From a bacterium (GTDB lineage Bacteria; Verrucomicrobiota; Verrucomicrobiae; JAJYAR01): a stretch of 9,543 bases of DNA. Location: the NCBI GenBank assembly GCA_021779435.1, contig JAJYAR010000065.1, positions 1 to 9,543 on the forward strand. The letters run 5' to 3'. The position numbers were made by a program, and so were the translations under genes. Of the stretch, positions 1 through 6,844 are shown in pieces. The first letter of the stretch is position 1. Each line of letters begins with the position of its first letter. The notes beneath the pieces are model-generated. The model made no database searches. It saw only the letters and a list, made by a program, of their open reading frames with translations, and was not told the origin of the DNA.

Positions 1-1834
1 AACCAACGCCGGTGCCTTCGTACGCGGGGTTCAGGCGCTCCAGCATGCCCCAGATCTTCTCATGGTCCTTGGGAGCTATCCCGATGCCGTTGTCCTCGAC
101 CCAGATTCTCACCCGATGCCCGCGACTCTCGCCGCGCACCCGGACGTGCGGGACGACACCCTGCGCGACGAACTTCACCGCGTTGCCCAGAAGATTGGAG
201 AGCGACTGCGTGAGCGCCGGACGACTCGCCTTCACGTGCGGAAACGGCTCGATCAGTTCGATCCTCGCCCCGGCGGTGCGGAACTGCTCGTGCGTCTCCA
301 CGAGCTGATTGATCACCTCGCCCGGATCGATCTCCTCCAGCGTCAGGTCCGCACGGGTGATCCGGCTGTACTCAAGGACGTCCTTGATGAGCGCATCCAT
401 CCGCTGTGAGGCGCGGATGATCCGGTCCAGGTGCGAGCGATCCGTTTCCGGCAATGTCTCGCCCACATCCTCCCGGAGAAGCTCGGCAAATCCCTGGATG
501 GCCCTCAACGGCGCACGAAGGTCGTGCGAGATGCTGTACGAGAACGTCCCGAGTTCGTTGACGAGTTCCTGGAGGCGAGCCGTGCGCTCGGCCACCGCGG
601 ACTCGAGCCGCACCGCGTGCTGCTGCAATTCGAGCTGCGCCTCGACAAGCCTCATCTCGGCCTGCTTGCGAAGCGTCACATCCTGTATCGCGCCAACGAC
701 GCGAGTCGCCTCCCCCTGCGGATCGCGCACAATGAAACCACGGTCCCGCACCGTGGCGTACAGGCCGTCGCCCTTCCGAAACCCAAACTCCTCCGTCCAC
801 TGGAGCCTGTCCGAATCCAGCGCGGCATGGAAGCTGCCCATGACACGTTCCCGGTCCTCCGGGCGGATTCTTTCGCTCCAGTCACGAAGGCTAGATGGTG
901 CGTCGGCGTTGATTCCAAAAACCGGCACAATGCCGTCGCTCCACCACAGCGTGTCACGCCTGACGTCCCAATCCCACAGCACGTCGTTCGTGGCGCGGCT
1001 GATCAGGTCGAACCGCTCCATCGTCTCGCCCAGCGCGACCTCGGTCTGCTTTCGGCGGGAGATGTCCTCCACGATCGCCAGGAAGTGCTGGACCTTGCCC
1101 CGCTCGTCGTGGACTGCCGTCGCGGTGACATTCACCCACACGAACGATCCGTCGGCCCGCACGTAGCGCTTGTCGACCACATAGCGGTCCAGTTCGCCGT
1201 CCCGGAGTCTTCGCGCCTGCTCCAGGTCCTTCTCGTAGGTTTCGGGAACCGTGAGATCCCGGATCGTCCTGGTTCGAAACTCCGCTTCCGTGAGGCCGGT
1301 GATCTTGCAGAGAGCGGGATTCACGCGGATGAACCGGCCCTCCACGTCAAGATGAGCCATCCCAATCGGGGCATGATCCCAGGTCTCCCGATAGCGGGCC
1401 TCACTCACCCGCAGCGCCTCCTCGGTGCTGCGTTGCGCCGAGATGTCGGTGTTCGTGCCGACCCAATGAGCGATCGCACCCGCGACATTGCGGACGGGAA
1501 CGCCCCGGGTGAGAAACGGACGAATCCGCCCGTCGGAGCCGCGCAGCCGCAGTTCCATCTCGAAGGGCTGCCCGGAGCGGATGCATTCGCTCCAGCGCGC
1601 GAGCGTCGTCGGCAGCGCCGCCTCGTCGTGGACTGCCTGCCATCCCCAGCCATCCATCTCACTGGGAGAAACTCCGGTGTAGTCCTTCCACAGATGATTG
1701 TACCAGAAGATGTAACCGTCGGGACGGGCAAGCCAGGCAAGCTGCGGCAGCGCGTCGATGAAGGCGCGCGCCTGCTCCTCTGTCAGCGATTCGCTTCCTG
1801 TCCGGATTGGCTCTGAATGAAACTCGTTTCGCAT
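1..1834 (-). CDS. Cytoplasmic multi-PAS sensor histidine kinase (3' end missing)
   Basis: Sensor kinase that would autophosphorylate on His and pass the phosphate to a response regulator not in this window. My translation gives 611 residues to the edge. Three PAS domains lie at about 21-135, 143-260 and 270-390; the first and third resemble PAS_3, with WxW-type cores and W-G-x-x-x-DI/DVT ends. A helical linker at about 390-430 leads to the HisKA H-box, SISHDLRAPLRAIQGF, with His437. The HATPase N-box is SLSNLLGNAVKF (Asn547, Asn551) and the G1 box is DNGIGI (581-586). The ATP lid is short, followed by GTGVG at 607-611, where the window ends. This lid style is typical of bacteriophytochrome-like kinases. 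I see no transmembrane segment or signal peptide, so it is probably cytosolic. The ATG at 1834 is the first ATG after an in-frame stop near 2015; its SD is weak (AAGG about 14 nt upstream). The ligands of the PAS domains cannot be read from sequence. Confidence 0.93.
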   Translation of the reverse strand, partial: MRNEFHSEPIRTGSESLTEEQARAFIDALPQLAWLARPDGYIFWYNHLWKDYTGVSPSEMDGWGWQAVHDEAALPTTLARWSECIRSGQPFEMELRLRGSDGRIRPFLTRGVPVRNVAGAIAHWVGTNTDISAQRSTEEALRVSEARYRETWDHAPIGMAHLDVEGRFIRVNPALCKITGLTEAEFRTRTIRDLTVPETYEKDLEQARRLRDGELDRYVVDKRYVRADGSFVWVNVTATAVHDERGKVQHFLAIVEDISRRKQTEVALGETMERFDLISRATNDVLWDWDVRRDTLWWSDGIVPVFGINADAPSSLRDWSERIRPEDRERVMGSFHAALDSDRLQWTEEFGFRKGDGLYATVRDRGFIVRDPQGEATRVVGAIQDVTLRKQAEMRLVEAQLELQQHAVRLESAVAERTARLQELVNELGTFSYSISHDLRAPLRAIQGFAELLREDVGETLPETDRSHLDRIIRASQRMDALIKDVLEYSRITRADLTLEEIDPGEVINQLVETHEQFRTAGARIELIEPFPHVKASRPALTQSLSNLLGNAVKFVAQGVVPHVRVRGESRGHRVRIWVEDNGIGIAPKDHEKIWGMLERLNPAYEGTGVG

Positions 1835-2333
1835 CACGTGAGGGCGCCTTCGGGAATGCGACGCCGCGATCTGCCGGTGCGTTCCGGAAAACGATGCGCA
1901 TCGGCCTCGATCCGCAGCACGGCAGCTCGGCCAAGTCCTGAATTCATGGCGATGGGAGTGGGTTTTCGCCGACGGCGGCTGCCGCCGGCGGGGACAAACC
2001 AGAAACCGCTGACCTTACCGGCGGCGGAGTCAACTCCGTTCACGCCCCTTGTTTCAGTGACCACCCTGCGGGCGTTCGTCGGCCGCGTTTCCGCCATTTG
2101 GACGGGCTGCCGCGACGCCTCCCTCCCGCTCGGTTGAGCATGAAGACAGGTCCGTCCCGCGGTGTTGAAAAGGAGGGCGTCCATTCGGTTGAAGCGCAGG
2201 CGTGATTGGAGCATGCCTGCAACGGTGGGTTGTTTTGGACGGAGCCACGTTGCACGGTGCGACGGCGCGGTCTACGAATATATTCCCCTAACGTGACATA
2301 GGGATCGCACCGACCGGTCTCAGGCCCTGTCCA
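1835..2333. other. Long intergenic region with palindromes, no convincing gene
   Basis: About 500 nt lie between the kinase start and the transporter stop. Visible structure: a GC-rich imperfect hairpin around 1970-1990 (GGCGGC-T-GCCGCC core), a palindrome CGGAGT-CA-ACTCCG at 2025-2038, and an AT-rich perfect palindrome GAATATATTC at 2276-2285. Short open frames exist on both strands (1834-2214 minus; 2189-2296 plus), but none has a recognisable domain or compelling start. It presumably holds the kinase promoter, which I could not identify. The fairly natural-looking peptide fragments suggest a dispersed repeat or a decayed gene, which is inference. Confidence 0.5.
2025..2038. repeat. Perfect inverted repeat CGGAGT-CA-ACTCCG
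   Basis: Two 6-bp arms are separated by 2 bp, giving a near-palindrome within the intergenic region upstream of the kinase. It could be an operator half-site pair or part of a dispersed repeat. The 2-nt spacer is too tight for a stable hairpin with all pairs formed. Function unknown. Confidence 0.4.
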
Positions 2334-3560
2334 TCATCCATGTGGGCAGCAGTCGTCGTGCCGGGTTCGCGGCCGGTAAACGAGGAAGAGGACGACCATG
2401 CCGGCGGTCAGCGTTGCCGACGCGAGGAAGAGCCCGCGATTGCCGAGCCGCTCCACGAGCGCGCCAAAGCCGAAAAAGCCGACCAGGTTGCCCACGTTGG
2501 CGGCGTTCGCGAACACCGTCGTGGCAAGTCCCGGCTGCCCGGGAATGAGGTCCTGGAAGAACATGATCCCCACGTTCGACATGATCGCGAACGACATTCC
2601 GTGGAGCGCCTGGAGCAGGAACACATGCCACGGCGCCGTCACCCGGTTCAGCAGGATGAAATAGATCATCGTCACGACGGCGCCGGTGCGGATCAGGCGG
2701 AGTGAATGGCCCCGGCCCGCGAGATGGCCGAACCACAGCATCAGGGGAATCTCGACCGCGGGACCGATCCCGAAGGCGATTCCCAGCTGGGTGCCGCTCG
2801 CGCCGAGCACGTTCGTCAGCATGAGCGGAAGGTTCATCGCGTTCATCGTGTGCGCGGCGAACACGAGAAAGAACGAGACAAACACCGCCAGGATGTCGCC
2901 GCGCGTCAGGACCCGCCAAACCGGGTCGCGCGGCGTCTCTTTCAGATGAGCCGGCCGGGGTTCGTACGGCACGTACCGGAGGACGCCGATCACGAAGACC
3001 GCGTAGAGGGCGGACGCCCCGAGCAGGAGACCCTGGAAGCCGTACTTCACCATCATCCACGCGCCGATCGACGGGCCGGCGGTCCAGGCCACGGAGAAGC
3101 AAACGCGCACGACGCTCAGGAGGAAGCCAGGCGCGATGCCCGGGATTGCCCGATCGTAGAAGCGTTCGCGGGTGTAGGCGAAGAGCTGCGAAAAACAGAG
3201 CGCCGCCAGCGCGAGCAACGTGCAGCCCGCGACCAGCAGGATCCGGGGATCGCGAAGGAACGCGTAGCTCGCGTACCCGAGCATGCCACCGAAGCCGCCC
3301 AGCAGGAGCATCGCTTTCCTCGGAACGTGGGTGTCGGACCAGCGGGCCAGCGTCGTTGCCACGAAGATCGCCGAGAGCGTCGTGACCGTCATGAACATGC
3401 CGAACGCCACCGGCCGCATGCCGACTTCCTTCGTGCCCCAGAGCGAAAGGAACGGGGACACAAAGGAAAACCCGAGCCCAAGGACGAACGCGGATCCGAG
3501 CAGACCGGGAAAACCGGGCTGCCCCCAAATGACACGCGAACGCGATCGCCAATCCGACAT
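2334..3560 (-). CDS. MFS transporter, SetA/SetB sugar-efflux type
   Basis: Inner-membrane major facilitator superfamily protein, 408 residues, with about 12 hydrophobic segments in two halves around a hydrophilic loop at about 196-222 (PYEPRPAHLKETPRDPVWR). Similarity to E. coli SetA/SetB, recalled from memory, is clear at several blocks: SPFLSLWGTKEVG (35-47), the motif-A-like loop LARWSDTHVPRK (71-82), SQLFAYTRE (124-132) and GIMFFQDLIPGQPGLATTVF (331-350); E. coli SetA has GMLWFQDLMPGRAGAATTLF at the last. SET proteins export sugars and glucosides by proton antiport, and E. coli SetA (392 residues) is close in length. The substrate here is not determined. I chose the ATG at 3560; in-frame TTG (3578) and the overlapping GTG-started frame are less likely, and no start has a good SD. 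The hydrophilic tail ends RTRHDDCCPHG, with an unusual Cys pair. The next gene upstream, encoding a basic protein, is divergent. Confidence 0.9.
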   Translation of the reverse strand: MSDWRSRSRVIWGQPGFPGLLGSAFVLGLGFSFVSPFLSLWGTKEVGMRPVAFGMFMTVTTLSAIFVATTLARWSDTHVPRKAMLLLGGFGGMLGYASYAFLRDPRILLVAGCTLLALAALCFSQLFAYTRERFYDRAIPGIAPGFLLSVVRVCFSVAWTAGPSIGAWMMVKYGFQGLLLGASALYAVFVIGVLRYVPYEPRPAHLKETPRDPVWRVLTRGDILAVFVSFFLVFAAHTMNAMNLPLMLTNVLGASGTQLGIAFGIGPAVEIPLMLWFGHLAGRGHSLRLIRTGAVVTMIYFILLNRVTAPWHVFLLQALHGMSFAIMSNVGIMFFQDLIPGQPGLATTVFANAANVGNLVGFFGFGALVERLGNRGLFLASATLTAGMVVLFLVYRPRTRHDDCCPHG

Positions 3561-3609
3561 AAGGAGCCAACACAGCAAACACAGGCTTCCGCTGCACGCA
3601 TGAAATCGC

Positions 3610-3658
3610 GGCCGCCGTCAGCGCCGCGGTCCGTCCCGATACGCTTTCCGCGGCGGCC
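3610..3658. repeat. Nested GC-rich inverted repeats in the divergent spacer
   Basis: GGCCGCCG (3610-3617) is the reverse complement of CGGCGGCC (3651-3658). Inside it, CGCCGCGG (3622-3629) pairs with CCGCGGCG (3648-3655) across an 18-nt loop. The two right arms overlap, so the pairings are alternative rather than simultaneous. It lies 50-100 nt upstream of the SetA-like transporter and upstream of the basic-protein gene, so an operator or a leader structure are both possible. High GC makes such pairs fairly likely by chance. Confidence 0.35.
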
Positions 3659-3727
3659 TACTGTCATCCAACCGGGAACAACTTCCGCGGGCGCCGCACT
3701 CTGCCACGGGCGTGAATGATCCCGCCC

Positions 3728-3732
3728 GGGAG
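3728..3732 (+). promoter_or_regulatory. Ribosome binding site of the basic protein
   Basis: GGGAG is followed by an A-rich spacer and ATG at 3743, about 10 nt away. This favours 3743 over the upstream in-frame ATG at 3716, which has no SD and would add nine residues unlike the rest of the protein. Confidence 0.55.
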
Positions 3733-3742
3733 AAAAAATCCT

Positions 3743-3967
3743 ATGGCAACTGCATCAAAAGCGAAGGCAAAGGCTGCGACCGGTCGGGCGTCCACACAGG
3801 CTCGGCGCAGCAAATCGCAGGCGAAGGGCACGCGGAGCCGGACATCCCCTGCCAAAAAGAGTGGCGCCGGCAAGCGCTCGGTCATGCCGAAGGGCGCAAA
3901 GAGTCCGGCACGGCGCCAGGCCGAGGCGACCCGTCCCCGGAACGCGCGCAGCTCCGGCCGGCGGTAA
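3743..3967 (+). CDS. Small histone H1-like, Lys/Arg-rich basic protein
   Basis: A 74-residue protein: by my count 10 Lys and 13 Arg (about 31% basic), one acidic residue (Glu61), no aromatic residue and no Cys, with Ala, Ser, Thr, Gly and Pro making up most of the rest. It opens MATASKAKAKAATGR and carries SPAKK- and SPARR-like motifs (35-39, 54-58), which recall the S/TPKK minor-groove-binding motifs of histone H1 tails. Such proteins are usually disordered and bind nucleic acid non-specifically; a nucleoid-associated role is the natural inference. It has no domain that gives a specific function. Composition alone could also arise from a spurious frame in GC-rich DNA, but a plausible SD, a lysine-rich start using several AAA/AAG codons, and a position in an otherwise empty stretch argue that it is real. 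It is transcribed alone, divergent from the transporter and convergent with the MCP gene. Confidence 0.75.
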   Translation: MATASKAKAKAATGRASTQARRSKSQAKGTRSRTSPAKKSGAGKRSVMPKGAKSPARRQAEATRPRNARSSGRR

Positions 3968-4208
3968 CCCCCGGCCACCCCATTGAACCCGCGGCGGCAG
4001 CGGCGCGCGCCGGTATCGAACCCCGCCGCCACAGGACCACTGCTCGTGCGGATGCCTGAGCAGCAGCCCCGGTAAGGCCGGGGGGGCACCGACACGCGTG
4101 CCGCCGCCAACACGCCTGTGGGAAGACGTGTGCGGATGCCGCCGCGGGGTTTTCCCATCACATGGGTATGTGCCTGTGGGGACGTGGGTGGGGCGTCGTT
4201 GCGCAACT
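3968..4208. other. Convergent intergenic spacer with short direct repeats
   Basis: The spacer lies between the stops of the basic-protein gene (plus) and the MCP gene (minus). The 11-mer GTGCGGATGCC occurs at 4046-4056 and 4130-4140, and GCCTGTGGG at 4114-4122 and 4172-4180. Short stems are CTGCTC/GAGCAG (4040-4045 with 4058-4063) and CCCAT-CAC-ATGGG (4154-4166). I see no gene here. Confidence 0.4.
4067..4083. terminator. Possible hairpin terminator between convergent genes
   Basis: CCCCGG (4067-4072), loop TAAGG, CCGGGG (4078-4083) forms a 6-bp all-GC stem about 100 nt after the basic-protein stop and 126 nt after the MCP stop. Neither strand has a T-tract, so it is not a classical intrinsic terminator. 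Confidence 0.25.
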
Positions 4209-5870
4209 TCAGCGTCCCCTGATGGGCTTCGCGGCCGGGCGGCCGTCGGCGTCATCGGAGGAGTCGAAGAAATTGTCCGAGAAGTTGTCGTCACTGGAGC
4301 GCACGGTGACGGTCCGGACCGGCGAGCCGTTCGAAGAGCCGTTCGCGTGATGCGGACGTGGCGCCGGGCGCGACGCCGGGCGGTGGCTCGTGTTCCCCGT
4401 CGACCGGTGCTTCTGGTTCAGCGGCGCCGGCGAGGCCGCGCGGGTGCGCGCGCCTTCGACCAGGGCCTGGAGTTCGTCGACGGCCTGACGCTGCGAGGCG
4501 GCTTGGGCCGTCAGCTCCTCGGCTGCAGCCGCCGACTCCTCCGCATTACTGGCATTCGCCTGGGTGATCGTGTTCATCTGCGACACCGCATCGTTCACCT
4601 GTGCGATGCCGCGGGTCTGCTCGCTCGTGGCGGTGCTGATCTCCACGACCAGCGCGTCCATCCCCGTCGCCTTCGTGCGAATCTCGGCCAGGGCCTTGGC
4701 CACCTCCTCCGAAATCGCGACGCCCTGGGCGCTCCGCTGCACCGACTCGTCGATCTTGCCGGCGGTTTCCTTGGCCGAGCCGGCGGCACGCTGCGCCAGG
4801 CTCCTCACCTCATCGGCAACAACCGCAAACCCGGCACCGGCCTCGCCTGCGCGCGCCGCCTCCACCGCCGCATTCAGCGCAAGGATGTTCGTCTGGAACG
4901 CGATCTCGTCGATCGTCTTGATGATCTTCGAGACGTCGTCGGACGACGCCTTGATCGCCGCCATCGCGGTCTGCATCTCCGCCACCTTCGCGGCGCCGAT
5001 GTCGGCCGCGGTGCGCGTCTCATCCGACAGCGACTTGGCATGCGCGGCGTTGTCCGCGTTGCGCTTGCTCATCGAGGACATCTCCTCGAGCGCCGAGCTG
5101 GTTTCCTCCAGCGAGGCCGCCTGCTGGCTCGAGCCCGACGCGAGCGACTGGCTCGACCCCGATACCTGGCCCGCGGCGGCGGCGACCTGTTCGGCGCCCT
5201 CGGCGAGCGAGGCGGATATGCGCTTGAGCACGCGGTTCAGTCCGATCACGAGCAGCACGGCGCCGGCGATTCCGATCGCCAGCGCGAGGATGCCCGCGAT
5301 GAGCACCACCCGGATGTCGGTCGCAACCTCATTCGCAAGGGAATCCCCGCTCTCGCGCGCCTGCTGGACGTTGTGGTCGAACACCAGGTCGCCCTGCTTC
5401 GCATAGGCCGTGTACGCGTCGCGGAGCCCTCCCGACGCAAGGACGAGGGCCTGGTCATGGTCCGTTTCGACCAGCTCGATATACCGGTTCCGCTGCTTGA
5501 GGAATTCCACGCGCAGCTGCTGCAGCACCTCGAGATTCCTCCTGTCGTCGGCCGACTTCACTGACGCTGCATACTGCTCGAGCGTGGTGGTCATGCTCTT
5601 CGCAATCTCGTCGATTTCACCACGGATGGCCGCGCGCTTCGCGGGCTCGGGCGTCAGCAGCAGCCGAAGCAGCCGGAGCTGAGATTCGGCCTGCAGGCCG
5701 TTGATCTTCCCGGCGGCGATCATGCCCGGGATTGCATCGTCCCTGATCACCCCGCTGATCCCCCGCAGGCTGGAGAAGCGGAAGATCGCGAAGCAGCTCA
5801 GGGCTGCAATCACGAGACAGAGGAATCCTACGGCAATCGCCACACGATGGGTGATGGTCAGGTTTTTCAT
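4209..5870 (-). CDS. Methyl-accepting chemotaxis protein (4HB sensor, no clear HAMP)
   Basis: Transmembrane chemoreceptor of 553 residues that would signal to CheA through CheW. TM1 is at about 10-31 and TM2 at about 187-211. The 155-residue periplasmic part is mostly helical, consistent with a four-helix-bundle (4HB_MCP) ligand domain. The signalling domain spans about 240-460. Its hairpin tip is intact: [20 protein letters not shown] then [21 protein letters not shown] (321-361). Candidate methylation helices flank it, e.g. [18 protein letters not shown] (249-266) and [16 protein letters not shown] (442-457). TM2 is followed almost directly by the coiled coil, leaving no room for a standard HAMP of about 50 residues. 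The tail from about 475 is rich in Ser, Pro, His and Arg, probably disordered, and holds an acidic-aromatic stretch, [17 protein letters not shown] (527-543). The start at 5870 gives a proper N-terminus for TM1 but has no SD. A sigma-28-like promoter lies upstream. Confidence 0.95.
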   Translation of the reverse strand: MKNLTITHRVAIAVGFLCLVIAALSCFAIFRFSSLRGISGVIRDDAIPGMIAAGKINGLQAESQLRLLRLLLTPEPAKRAAIRGEIDEIAKSMTTTLEQYAASVKSADDRRNLEVLQQLRVEFLKQRNRYIELVETDHDQALVLASGGLRDAYTAYAKQGDLVFDHNVQQARESGDSLANEVATDIRVVLIAGILALAIGIAGAVLLVIGLNRVLKRISASLAEGAEQVAAAAGQVSGSSQSLASGSSQQAASLEETSSALEEMSSMSKRNADNAAHAKSLSDETRTAADIGAAKVAEMQTAMAAIKASSDDVSKIIKTIDEIAFQTNILALNAAVEAARAGEAGAGFAVVADEVRSLAQRAAGSAKETAGKIDESVQRSAQGVAISEEVAKALAEIRTKATGMDALVVEISTATSEQTRGIAQVNDAVSQMNTITQANASNAEESAAAAEELTAQAASQRQAVDELQALVEGARTRAASPAPLNQKHRSTGNTSHRPASRPAPRPHHANGSSNGSPVRTVTVRSSDDNFSDNFFDSSDDADGRPAAKPIRGR

Positions 5871-5992
5871 GGCTGGAACGGACCGAACGCGCGCGATCCT
5901 GCTGCGCTGCCATTGTTCCTCTCGCTTGCAGGCCTGACACCTGCCCGGAAAAGGCCGGCCGGGGCTGGTGACCCGCCGACAATGTGCTGCTT

Positions 5993-6019
5993 CTATCGAC
6001 CTTGTGAATCGCGACTTTA
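5993..6019 (-). promoter_or_regulatory. Sigma-28 (FliA)-type promoter of the MCP gene
   Basis: On the minus strand, TAAAGTCG (6019-6012) is followed by exactly 11 nt and then GTCGATAG (6000-5993). The enterobacterial FliA consensus is TAAAGTTT-N11-GCCGATAA, so the TAAAG core, the spacing and CGATA all match. A transcript would start near 5985 and carry a leader of about 115 nt. Chemoreceptor genes are classic sigma-28 targets, which supports the call. That the organism uses a FliA-like factor is inferred. Confidence 0.7.
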
Positions 6020-6041
6020 GAAAAGAGTGGATGCGTCCCGG

Positions 6042-6665
6042 CTACTTCCCGGCCGGACGCGAGGACTGCGCTCCAAACGCGCGGCTCACCTCTGCGAGCC
6101 GCTTCCGGAGTTCGCCAAGTTCCTTCGACTGGAAACTGCGCTTCGTCTTCTCGAGCACGATGATCGCCTCCGCAATCAGCCGCATCTGCTCCGTCGCCTG
6201 CGACAGTGCGACACGCGCCCGCTCCTCCGCCTCAAGCCATTCCATGGCAAAGGGACGGTCGGCCGTGATATCGCGATGCAGGGAGAAAAAATGTGTCACC
6301 CGTCCCTCCGCGTCGCGGATGGGATCGATCTTCCACTCGTGAAGGTAGGTCCTGCCGTCCTTGCGGTAATTCACCGCCTGTCCGACGAACTGTTCGCCAC
6401 GCTCGCAGGCCTGGCGCAGCCGGCTCAGCAACGCACGATCCGTCAATGGGCCCTGAAACATCCTCGGGTTGCGGCCAATAAGCTCCTCCAGCGGGTAGCC
6501 TGTCAGCTCCGCCATCCCCGGGCTCGCCGCCACGATGGTCGGTCCCGGCCGGTCGAGATTCGCCCGGGTGATCAGGACCAGCTCCGCCAAACCGGAAACG
6601 CTGGCAGCCAGCGTCTCTTCGCTGGGTGTCAGTGGGATGGATGGATGCAAGGTGGACGTGGGCAT
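6042..6665 (-). CDS. Stand-alone LOV-like PAS protein lacking the photoactive Cys
   Basis: A single PAS domain (about 15-135) of the LOV/PAS_9 type followed by a long helical segment (about 138-197, probably coiled coil), in a 207-residue protein with no output domain. Recognisable blocks are ASPGMAELTGYPLEELIGRNPRMFQG (48-72), NYRKDG (99-104), IDPIRDAEGRVTHFFSLHRDIT (113-134). LOV photoreceptors carry GxNCRFLQ, where Cys forms the flavin adduct; here it is GRNPRMFQ with Pro67. Two other flavin-contacting positions are also changed: the Asn of FWNE is His109 and the Gln of the last strand is His130, while Asn99 is kept. A blue-light adduct is therefore excluded; a different ligand or a purely structural role is possible. 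The ATG at 6665 has GGAAG about 10 nt upstream. An in-frame extension to 6803 adds 46 residues with no PAS character and I consider it untranslated. It is a cytosolic protein lying between apt and the MCP gene, all on one strand. Confidence 0.85.
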   Translation of the reverse strand: MPTSTLHPSIPLTPSEETLAASVSGLAELVLITRANLDRPGPTIVAASPGMAELTGYPLEELIGRNPRMFQGPLTDRALLSRLRQACERGEQFVGQAVNYRKDGRTYLHEWKIDPIRDAEGRVTHFFSLHRDITADRPFAMEWLEAEERARVALSQATEQMRLIAEAIIVLEKTKRSFQSKELGELRKRLAEVSRAFGAQSSRPAGK

Positions 6666-6844
6666 GGCGCTGGCGTCTTCCACACGATACCGAAAGCGTC
6701 CGGTTTCACCTGACGTCTTGCGGGATGGTGCAGACGACGCGCACTCCTCAGGGCCGCTCAATGAAAGGAAAGCGCGCGGATGTGCCACGAATTTCGTCCG
6801 CACCCGGGCTACGGAAAATACTCAGGCCCGAAGCTGCCAAACCG

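Noticed and set aside
431..1816. 461-residue plus-strand frame opposite the histidine kinase
   Set aside because: It is antisense to an unmistakable PAS/HisKA/HATPase protein; its composition is Arg/Pro/His-rich and has no domain.
1834..2214. 126-residue minus-strand frame whose stop overlaps the kinase start (TGATG)
   Set aside because: The overlap suggests coupling, but there is no SD, no recognisable domain, and the composition is patchy and Arg-rich; kept only as part of the intergenic finding.
2250..2285. Possible plus-strand promoter TTGCAC-N17-TACGAA beside the GAATATATTC palindrome
   Set aside because: Each hexamer matches too few consensus positions, and no plus-strand gene follows.
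2189..2296. 35-codon plus-strand frame after AGGAGG (2171-2176), with TTG start
   Set aside because: The start would be TTG 12 nt from the SD (or ATT at 6 nt), and the peptide is too short to judge without homologues.
2706..3719. 337-residue plus-strand frame opposite the transporter
   Set aside because: It consists of Arg, Glu, His and Gln-rich shadow sequence, and the minus strand encodes a textbook 12-TM MFS protein.
4005..4040. TATCGAACCCCGCC resembling a tRNA T-arm
   Set aside because: No matching acceptor, D or anticodon stem could be found around it on either strand.
4098..5564. 488-residue plus-strand frame opposite the MCP gene
   Set aside because: It is an Arg/Leu/His-rich shadow produced by GC-biased third positions of a clear MCP on the other strand, with no domain.
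6666..6803. 46-residue N-terminal extension of the PAS protein
   Set aside because: The extension lies in the spacer after apt, has no PAS character, and the internal ATG at 6665 has a reasonable SD.
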